Positions 58,438 to 64,000 of a DNA stretch of 64,000 bases are shown piece after piece. The DNA is taken from NCBI GenBank assembly GCA_959603585.1, contig CAUGYD010000001.1, positions 400,700 to 464,699 of the forward strand. The letters are read 5' to 3'. Source of the DNA: Scatosoma sp900555925 (GTDB lineage: Bacteria > Bacillota > Clostridia > Christensenellales > Borkfalkiaceae). The translations under genes and the position numbers were made by a program. The first letter of the stretch is position 1. Each line of letters opens with the position of its first letter. Below the pieces are notes generated by a model. It had not been told where the DNA came from, made no database searches, and worked only from the letters and a program-made list of their open reading frames with translations.

Positions 58438-59769
58438 TTAACGAGTCTCCTGACGGAAATCCACGGGTTCGCGGGGAATACCGTCGTACAATTCACCGAT
58501 TACGCGGACGAGACAGGAATTGAGATATTCGACGGTAAATTCTCCTACGGCGGGCATTTCGTGAGAATTTCCGATCCCGCTGTCGTTCGTCAGAAACACA
58601 TAGGTACCGCCCGTTATCAACGCCGCAGAGCGCATTAAATACTGCGTCAGCGTGTCGGCTCCGCTGGCGGCGACGGGTACCGCGGCAATCCCGCATTGCG
58701 ACGCTTCATAGACGAGTTTCCCAAACTCCGCTTCGATATCGACCGCGTTTCCCTGTTCGTTTTTTTCTCCGTGCGGCGGAGCGTCCAGCACGGGTACCAG
58801 AATTTTTCGGCTCTCCTCCCGCCAACCGAGCTTCAAAGCCGCTCCGAATGCTTCGTGAACCGCTTCGGGATAATCTCCGCCGCCCCCTGCGCTCTGTTCG
58901 GCGAGGAAACGCTGCTGCGCCTGTATATCCCCCGTAAAATCGGACGTTCTGACTACGTAATCGTCTCCCTCGTCGCGGTAAAACACCAATCCGAGACGGA
59001 TATCCGCGGCGGGAAATTCCGCTTGCACGCGCGAAATTACGTCGCTCACCTCCGATTGCAGATAGGCGAGTTCGTCCCCCATGGATCCCGTCGTATCGAT
59101 CATGAAACAGAGATCGAGCGCGGAGAACGAGCGGCTCGTTTTGTCGAGCAGATACCCCTCCTCCCCGCGTTCGAGCCGGACGAGCGTCCCATACCCGCCG
59201 AACACCTCGTAAGGCGCGGCGGTATCGGGGAAGAAATACGCCGTTCCGCGCGCGTCCGTCTTTGTTTTCAAAGTCTTTCCGCCCTCGAATCGAAGCTCCG
59301 CCGTCGCGCCCGCGCACGGTTTCCCGTCCGTGTCCAAAACGTCGATCGTCACGCGGTTTTGCGTATATAACCCCCATTCGTTCGTATATTCGGAAAAAAT
59401 TCCCGCGCGCGCCGATTCCGCGCTCTGTCCCTCGGAAACCTCTACCGAATCCGCGCTTTCTTCCTTGGAATTTTCTTCCGTCCCGACGGCCATGTCCGTT
59501 CCGCCCTTTGAAAAAAGACTGAGGAAAAATTCATAATTTTCGTTATCGTTCCATTCCCCCGCGGTGAGCTGCCCCGGAGCGGGGAAATCTGTCTCCTGAC
59601 CGCCTTCGGGCTCTGCGGCGTCCGGTCCGACGTCCTCGCCCGCGGGAAGAACGTCTGTTTCCGCGCCACCGTCTCCGACGGCGAAATCGTTTGCTTTCGC
59701 CCCGCAGGACCCCATAGCTAGAACACAGGCCAAAATTGCACCTATCCAAAATTTTCCCTTCACCTTCAT
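58438..59769 (-). CDS. Lipoprotein with von Willebrand A domain
   Basis: 443 residues with AGGAGG. Lipobox AMGSCG (Cys about 22), then an acidic linker. A carboxypeptidase-regulatory-like beta domain lies at about 137-200 (NRVTIDVLDTDGKPCAGATAELRFEGGKTLKTKTDARGTAYF). A VWA domain follows with the MIDAS motif DTTGSMGDE and later VFYRDEGDDYVVRTSDFT. VWA lipoproteins bind proteins through a metal ion at the cell surface. The ligand is unknown. Confidence 0.85.
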   Translation of the reverse strand: MKVKGKFWIGAILACVLAMGSCGAKANDFAVGDGGAETDVLPAGEDVGPDAAEPEGGQETDFPAPGQLTAGEWNDNENYEFFLSLFSKGGTDMAVGTEENSKEESADSVEVSEGQSAESARAGIFSEYTNEWGLYTQNRVTIDVLDTDGKPCAGATAELRFEGGKTLKTKTDARGTAYFFPDTAAPYEVFGGYGTLVRLERGEEGYLLDKTSRSFSALDLCFMIDTTGSMGDELAYLQSEVSDVISRVQAEFPAADIRLGLVFYRDEGDDYVVRTSDFTGDIQAQQRFLAEQSAGGGGDYPEAVHEAFGAALKLGWREESRKILVPVLDAPPHGEKNEQGNAVDIEAEFGKLVYEASQCGIAAVPVAASGADTLTQYLMRSAALITGGTYVFLTNDSGIGNSHEMPAVGEFTVEYLNSCLVRVIGELYDGIPREPVDFRQETR

Positions 59770-59854
59770 ATTCTTTTCCTCCTTTCACCTATATAGACGA
59801 AAAGAAGCGCCGCGACGTTGCAAAACGCTTAAAAATTTTTTTATTCGTAATAAA

Positions 59855-60508
59855 TCAACGCTTTTCCCCATGGCAATACTCGTAATACCAACAGCGATAC
59901 GGCTCGTCGCACTGTTCTCCCACGGAAACGCACGGCTCCTCCGACTGCTTTTTCAATCTGGAAAACGTCCATATTTTTCTGTCCGCCGTCCGTTCAAGGG
60001 CTCTTGCCGCGTCGGTCTCGTCCTCTATCCGATATTCTCCCTCCCGCTCTCCGCGTAAAATCAGACAGCATTTTTCTATCGCCACGCCGCACTTTTTGAG
60101 CAGAAAGCTCTGAAAGCCGAGATCTATGAGAAATTCTTTCCGTACCGCAGGCGCGTTTTTTACTTCGTAGAGCTCGTAACCCGTCGCCGTCTTTTTCAGA
60201 ATATCCGCCGCACAGTAATTTCCGTACCAGGAAAAAGCCGCCTCACAGATGACGGGCGTCCCGTCTTTCAGACATTCCGATGTTTTTTCCAGCATTCTCT
60301 TATAATCCAACCGTCCGTCCGCACGATAACAAGTCGTTTCTACGTACGCTCCGAATATGTTCATCGCCCTGTCCCCGAACGCATTGCCTTCATCCAGTTT
60401 TATTTGCACTTCTTCGGGAATAATTTTCTCCTCCGGCCGATGACTGTCCAGCCAAAGCATCTTCGGACATTGCAGCCCGCGGACAAAATCCGTTTTACTC
60501 ACGCCCAT
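59855..60508 (-). CDS. Solitary Cas4/RecB-like nuclease (DUF2779 N-domain type)
   Basis: 217 residues from the ATG at 60508 with AAGGAGG. A longer frame to 60556 lacks a ribosome site. PD-(D/E)XK core: Asp in CAADIL, ExK in ELYEVKNAP, and a Gln in LGFQSFLL. One Cys lies at the N-terminus (RGLQCPKMLW) and three at the C-terminus (QCDEPYRCWYYEYC), the Cas4-type arrangement for a 4Fe-4S cluster. The start SKTDFVRGLQCPKMLWL resembles DUF2779 proteins, which are normally about twice as long. No CRISPR array or cas gene is nearby. Confidence 0.75.
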   Translation of the reverse strand: MGVSKTDFVRGLQCPKMLWLDSHRPEEKIIPEEVQIKLDEGNAFGDRAMNIFGAYVETTCYRADGRLDYKRMLEKTSECLKDGTPVICEAAFSWYGNYCAADILKKTATGYELYEVKNAPAVRKEFLIDLGFQSFLLKKCGVAIEKCCLILRGEREGEYRIEDETDAARALERTADRKIWTFSRLKKQSEEPCVSVGEQCDEPYRCWYYEYCHGEKR

Positions 60509-60713
60509 AGCCGTCCTCCTTCTGCGTTTTCTTGCGCCCGAACTCCGATTTTTCATTCTTCGCGCCGTTCTTTCATTATATCACGCTTTTGCATTCTCCG
60601 CAAGATATTTCTTAAAATTGTGTGAAATTTTACTCCTCCGTATTGACAAGCGTGCACAAATATGCTACAATATTCACTGCTTTACAATCAATAAAATTTC
60701 GGAGGAAAAATTT

Positions 60714-61472
60714 ATGAATCGTTTACAAGGCAAAACGGCCGTCATTACGGGCGGCAATTCGGGAGTGGGCGCGGCTGCGGCGCTGTTGTTTGCTCGGGAA
60801 GGAGCGAACGTCGTCATCAGCGCCAGAAGACAGGCCGCGCTCGATGAAGTGGCGGAAAAAATTCGCGCAGAAGGCGGCAGCGTCCTGACCGTCGCCACGG
60901 ACATTTCCAAGGACGGGGACTGCAAAGCTCTGATGCAGGCCGCCGCGGACAAGTTCGGAAAAATCGACATTCTCGTCAATAATGCGGGCGTGCTGGACAC
61001 GGGACTCAAAGCGATAGACAAATACCTTGACGAGGACGCGGAAAAAGTTATTTCCATCAACGAAGTGGGAACCATGCAATGTATCCGCGCGGCGCTCGAA
61101 AAAATGAGCGAAGGCGCGTCCATCGTCAACGTCGCCTCCGTGGCGGGCTATAACGGCGGAGGCGGAGCCGTTTACGTCGCTTCCAAAGCCGCAATTATCG
61201 GAATCACCAAACACACGGCCATGTTGCTCGCAAACCGCTACATCCGCTGCAACGCGGTCTGTCCGGGAAATATCATTACGCCCATGACCATGAACCTCAA
61301 TCCCGCCTCTTTGGATATGAGCATGATGGGCGCCATGAACAAACACGGGGATTTGTCCTTAAAATCCTGCACGGCGGAAGAGGTTGCAGGAATTTTGCTC
61401 TTCCTCGCCTCCGACGAATCCAAGCCCCTCACGGGTCAGATTCTCGTCAGCGATTACGGAGTGAATTTGTAA
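60714..61472 (+). CDS. Short-chain dehydrogenase/reductase
   Basis: 252 residues from the ATG at 60714 with GGAGG. The NAD(P) motif is TGGNSGVGAAAALLF. NNAG is present, followed by VNVASVAGYNG (catalytic Ser) and the Tyr-Lys pair in YVASKAA. The C-terminal region PGNIITPMT is typical. A classical SDR of the FabG/glucose dehydrogenase type. Substrate unknown. Confidence 0.9.
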   Translation: MNRLQGKTAVITGGNSGVGAAAALLFAREGANVVISARRQAALDEVAEKIRAEGGSVLTVATDISKDGDCKALMQAAADKFGKIDILVNNAGVLDTGLKAIDKYLDEDAEKVISINEVGTMQCIRAALEKMSEGASIVNVASVAGYNGGGGAVYVASKAAIIGITKHTAMLLANRYIRCNAVCPGNIITPMTMNLNPASLDMSMMGAMNKHGDLSLKSCTAEEVAGILLFLASDESKPLTGQILVSDYGVNL

Positions 61473-61624
61473 CCCGCGGAAGCAATTATGCCCGTGCGTA
61501 AATTCGTAATTTTCGGCGCGAGTTTATCCCCGCAATATGATTTATGCCTACACTATGGATTTATCTCATAATGCGAACTTATAAATCTGTAACCTGCGAT
61601 CTGACTTTATAAAACAAGGAAACT

Positions 61625-61662
61625 ATCCCCCTCTCCGCTTTTGGCGGAAAGGGGGATTTTTC
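61625..61662. terminator. Bidirectional terminator
   Basis: ATCCCCCTCTCCGC / GCGGAAAGGGGGAT hairpin between the convergent SDR and ADH genes, followed by TTTTT. Confidence 0.7.
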
Positions 61663-61677
61663 AATCAAAAACAGTCT

Positions 61678-62739
61678 TTACAGAACGACCACCGGTTTAA
61701 TCAAATCTCTGGGCTTGTCTTTCATGAGCATGAGGGCTTCCTCCATATGCTCGAAGCCCTTGAAACGATGCGTGAGCAAACGGGAGGTATCCAAACGGCC
61801 GTACTGCATGAGAGAGACGAGTTTTTCCATTCTGAGCCTTCCGCCGGGCATGAGCCCTCCGGCAATGGTCTTGTGACCCATGCCGCAGCCCCATTCTACG
61901 CGAGGAATACGGACATAATCGCCCGAACCGAGGTAATTGACGTTTCCGATTCTTCCGCCCGGTTTGAGCATAGTGACGGCCTGAATAAAGGTATCGTTAT
62001 CGCCGCCGGCGACGATGACCTTATCCACGCCTCTGCCGTGGGTCTTGTCCATGATTTGTGCGACAATATCGCCGTCCTTATAGTTAATGATGTCGGTCGC
62101 TCCGTAATATTTCGCCGCTTCCACACAGTTAGGACGGGAGCCGACGGCAAACAGCCGTCCCGCGCCCTTCAAAGCGCTTGCGGCGACGGACATCAGACCG
62201 ACGGGACCGATGCCGATGACGCATACGGTATCGCCGTACTCCACCTGAGCGAGCTCCGCACCGTGGAAGCCGGTGGGCACCATATCGCTGAGCATGACGG
62301 CAGAAGCGGGCTCAACGCCTTCGGGGAGACGGGCGAGATTCGCATCCGCCTCGTTCACGTGGAAAAATTCCGCGAATACGCCGTCCTTGAAGTTAGAGAA
62401 CTTCCAGCCCGCCAGCATGCCGCCCGAGTGCATGGAATATCCCCCTTGCGATTCGAGGCTGCCCCAATCGGGGGTAATGGCGGGAACGATGACCTTTTCT
62501 CCGACTTTAAGGTCCTTGACCAAAGAACCGACCTCTACGATTTCCCCGACCGCCTCATGACCGAGAATCATATCCCTGCGATCGCCGATAGCGCCCTCCC
62601 AGACCGTGTGCACGTCGGACGTGCAGGGAGAAACCGCGACGGGCTTAACGATCGCGTCCAAAGGACCGCAAGCGGGGACTTCTTTTTCTATCCACCCCGT
62701 CTTGCCGATTCCGAGCATTGCATAACCTTTCATTTTCAT
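61678..62739 (-). CDS. adh: NADP-dependent secondary (isopropanol) alcohol dehydrogenase
   Basis: 353 residues from the ATG at 62739 with AAAGGAGG. It matches the clostridial and Thermoanaerobacter isopropanol dehydrogenases throughout as I recall them: MLGIGKTGWIEKE, VSPCTSDVHTVWEGA (zinc Cys), ILGHEAVGEIVEVGS, CVIGIGPVGLMSVAA, VGSRPNCVEAAKYYGATDIINYKDG, IPRVEWGCGMGHKTI. The SRP stretch after the nucleotide fold indicates NADPH. It reduces acetone and other small ketones or oxidises secondary alcohols. Single gene. Confidence 0.9.
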   Translation of the reverse strand: MKMKGYAMLGIGKTGWIEKEVPACGPLDAIVKPVAVSPCTSDVHTVWEGAIGDRRDMILGHEAVGEIVEVGSLVKDLKVGEKVIVPAITPDWGSLESQGGYSMHSGGMLAGWKFSNFKDGVFAEFFHVNEADANLARLPEGVEPASAVMLSDMVPTGFHGAELAQVEYGDTVCVIGIGPVGLMSVAASALKGAGRLFAVGSRPNCVEAAKYYGATDIINYKDGDIVAQIMDKTHGRGVDKVIVAGGDNDTFIQAVTMLKPGGRIGNVNYLGSGDYVRIPRVEWGCGMGHKTIAGGLMPGGRLRMEKLVSLMQYGRLDTSRLLTHRFKGFEHMEEALMLMKDKPRDLIKPVVVL

Positions 62740-62926
62740 AACCGATTTTCCTCCTTTCAGGAACTTTCTTACCCGCATTATAACATATCCGGAAGAAATT
62801 TACAAGGGAGATTTTTGAAATTTTTGCGGTTTTTTGCTGTTTTTTCTTATAAAAGTAATCCGCGGACAATGCTTCTTTGATTCCTTTGCCGTTCAATTAC
62901 GGAAAGAGCGTTTGCTCGACGATTTC

Positions 62927-63445
62927 CTACGATAAAATTTTTTTCTTTTCCGTCTCGAATTCTTCTTCCGTTATTACCTTTTCGTCCAAAAGTTTTTTCA
63001 AGCTCAAAAGCTCGTTTTGCTTTTCGACAATGCTTTTTGTCCCCGTAAGGCTCTTCATTTGCGCTTGTCCGTTTTCCGAATCGCTTTCGGCAGAATCCAA
63101 CTCTAACAAATCGTCGTTTTTAATTCCGTATAATTTATTTCTGATTGCTTTGACGTCGACGAGAAAGGAAAAAGTCAATTGCATTGCGGCATAGGAAATC
63201 GCAACGAAAATCATCATACTGACAAACGTAACCGCAATAGCAACAGCACCCTCGCCCCAATAAGCGCAAGCAATGATAACGCCAACAAAAAGCAACATTT
63301 CCAAAACTATCGTTAAAATAAGAACTCCCGTACGGAAAGCCTTTAATATCTTGTCGTTTCCCTCAAACATCTTATTTTTTCCCGCAACTGCACTCCTATT
63401 TGCTTTCGCCTCTAACAAAGATTCCTTCAACGATTTTTTTTCCAT
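62927..63445 (-). CDS. Small membrane protein with SHOCT domain
   Basis: 172 residues. Two membrane helices (about 40-62 and 67-95) are followed by a charged stretch and a C-terminal SHOCT motif (LSLKKLLDEKVITEEEFETEKKKIL). Divergent from an XRE regulator gene with a 34-bp palindrome in between, so probably controlled by it. Confidence 0.75.
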   Translation of the reverse strand: MEKKSLKESLLEAKANRSAVAGKNKMFEGNDKILKAFRTGVLILTIVLEMLLFVGVIIACAYWGEGAVAIAVTFVSMMIFVAISYAAMQLTFSFLVDVKAIRNKLYGIKNDDLLELDSAESDSENGQAQMKSLTGTKSIVEKQNELLSLKKLLDEKVITEEEFETEKKKILS

Positions 63446-63460
63446 AAGTATTTCTCCCTA

Positions 63461-63494
63461 AATGTATTTGCACTTATATAAGTGCAAATACATT
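63461..63494. promoter_or_regulatory. Perfect 34-bp palindromic operator
   Basis: AATGTATTTGCACTTAT (63461-63477) is followed directly by its exact reverse complement (63478-63494). It lies between the divergent SHOCT and XRE genes and overlaps the expected promoters. Confidence 0.75.
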
Positions 63495-63561
63495 TTATCA
63501 CTTTGCTATAATAATGTCAATGGTTTGCTCCCGTATAAGCACAAAAAATGAGGAATTATTT

Positions 63562-63792
63562 ATGAATGTATCGATAGAAAGGAAGATTGGAGATAATATA
63601 AGAAGATTGCGGGAAAAAATCGGATTTACGCAAGAATATGTAGCCACAAAATTACAGTTAGAAGGGTGCGATATAACAAGGAGTGCTCTGGCAAAAATAG
63701 AAGTCGGGCAACGGCATTTATATCCCGACGAAATAATCTTCCTGAAAAAAATTCTGCATACAAATTACGAAGAAATTTTTTCTCTGAACTGA
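63562..63792 (+). CDS. XRE family regulator
   Basis: 76 residues from the ATG at 63562 with TGAGGA upstream. HTH_3: IGDNIRRLREKIGFTQEYVATKLQLEGCDITRSALAKIEVGQRHLYPDEIIFLKKILHTNYEEIF. It is a single-domain repressor type and the probable ligand of the 34-bp palindrome. Confidence 0.85.
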   Translation: MNVSIERKIGDNIRRLREKIGFTQEYVATKLQLEGCDITRSALAKIEVGQRHLYPDEIIFLKKILHTNYEEIFSLN

Positions 63793-63804
63793 TTTCATGA
63801 CAAA

Positions 63805-63838
63805 AGCCGCACGGATAAACCGTGCGGCTGATTTTTTA
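63805..63838 (+). terminator. Terminator of the XRE gene
   Basis: AGCCGCACGG/CCGTGCGGCT (63805-63814 with 63820-63829), then TTTTTT. Confidence 0.75.
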
Positions 63839-63936
63839 GACAGACGTAACAGGGAGTGAAGGAAAAGAAACGGTCAGGCGAAAGTAAGGAGTATAGAGGA
63901 AAGGAAGGGCAGGTTTATCGGTGAAAGATAAGAAAA

Positions 63937-63968
63937 GACCGAGTCGTGAGAGAACTCACAACTCGGTC
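63937..63968 (-). terminator. Strong terminator, probably of an rRNA operon
   Basis: A 14-bp stem (63937-63950 with 63955-63968, GACCGAG...CTCGGTC) with a 4-base loop. On the minus strand it is followed by TTTTCTTATC. Confidence 0.65.
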
Positions 63969-63976
63969 AAGAACTG

Positions 63977-64000
63977 GAAAGTGGCGATGCCCTATCCTCC
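63977..64000 (-). rRNA. Possible 3' end of 5S rRNA, cut by window edge
   Basis: The minus strand reads GGAGGATAGGGCATCGCCAC, similar to the 3' end of 5S rRNA (GGGAGAGTAGGACGCTGCC type), directly before a strong terminator. Only about 20 nt are visible, so this is tentative. Confidence 0.4.

Noticed and set aside
59855..60508. Cas4 of a CRISPR-Cas locus
   Set aside because: No repeats, Cas1, Cas2 or effector gene within the window.

Overview
The window reads as chromosomal DNA of an anaerobic, Gram-positive, probably endospore-forming member of the Clostridia (Bacillota). Supporting signs are strong AGGAGG ribosome sites, Bacillota-type TTGACA/TATAAT promoters, a spoIVFA/spoIVFB-like pair beside rng, rplU and rpmA, a NiaR-controlled nadB-nadC operon, an L27 with an N-terminal extension, and a secondary alcohol dehydrogenase of the isopropanol dehydrogenase type. 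I cannot name the genus. No tool was run. Family calls rest on motifs and on my memory of the families.

Layout. 1-2.7 kb: a lipoprotein with an InlB-type repeat (cut by the window edge), an oxidoreductase and the stump of a TrlF-like PHP gene. 3.1-24.9 kb: an accessory element. Its left arm is a plus-strand operon of small unknown genes with a PcfK/AcrIIA9-like protein fused to a MutS domain I, a PcfJ-like protein and a methylase-like protein without the catalytic NPPY motif. In the middle are a hairpin carrying CTTGATA (the nick sequence of pC194/phiX174-type rolling-circle origins), an HUH replication protein and a zeta-toxin operon. Next comes a minus-strand operon of a membrane P-loop ATPase resembling Zot/pI, several membrane-anchored proteins (three with related Ig-like domains) and two small cytosolic proteins. 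Small regulators, a long inverted repeat, an excisionase-like gene, a tyrosine integrase and a multi-HTH protein end the element next to tRNA-Arg. I find no VirB4, VirD4/TcpA or other conjugation ATPase. The set looks more like a rolling-circle element with a filamentous-phage-like export module than a standard ICE.

25-36.5 kb: mnmA, an ABC-2 exporter with its TetR regulator, a SecB-like chaperone, a MacB/FtsX-type ABC protein, an Ogg-type glycosylase, trpB behind a leader peptide with tandem Trp codons and a terminator, and a GNAT gene. 35.6-43.4 kb: tRNA genes (Gly, Val, Gly, Cys, Leu), a citrate synthase with an unusual leader, and a second integration hot spot at tRNA-Leu. That spot holds two tRNA 5' halves, a recombinase remnant, an AAA/DUF4143 ATPase and a frameshifted serine recombinase.

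43.4-51 kb: the rpmA-rplU // rng-spoIVFB-spoIVFA block, split by a helical protein and a large leucine-rich-repeat lipoprotein on the other strand. 51-64 kb: duplicated XRE regulators, a degenerate MBL-fold protein, niaR-nadC-nadB, a hydroxyacid dehydrogenase, SHOCT membrane proteins, a von Willebrand A lipoprotein, a solitary Cas4-like nuclease, an SDR, an alcohol dehydrogenase, a regulator with a 34-bp palindromic operator and, at the edge, what looks like the end of an rRNA operon.
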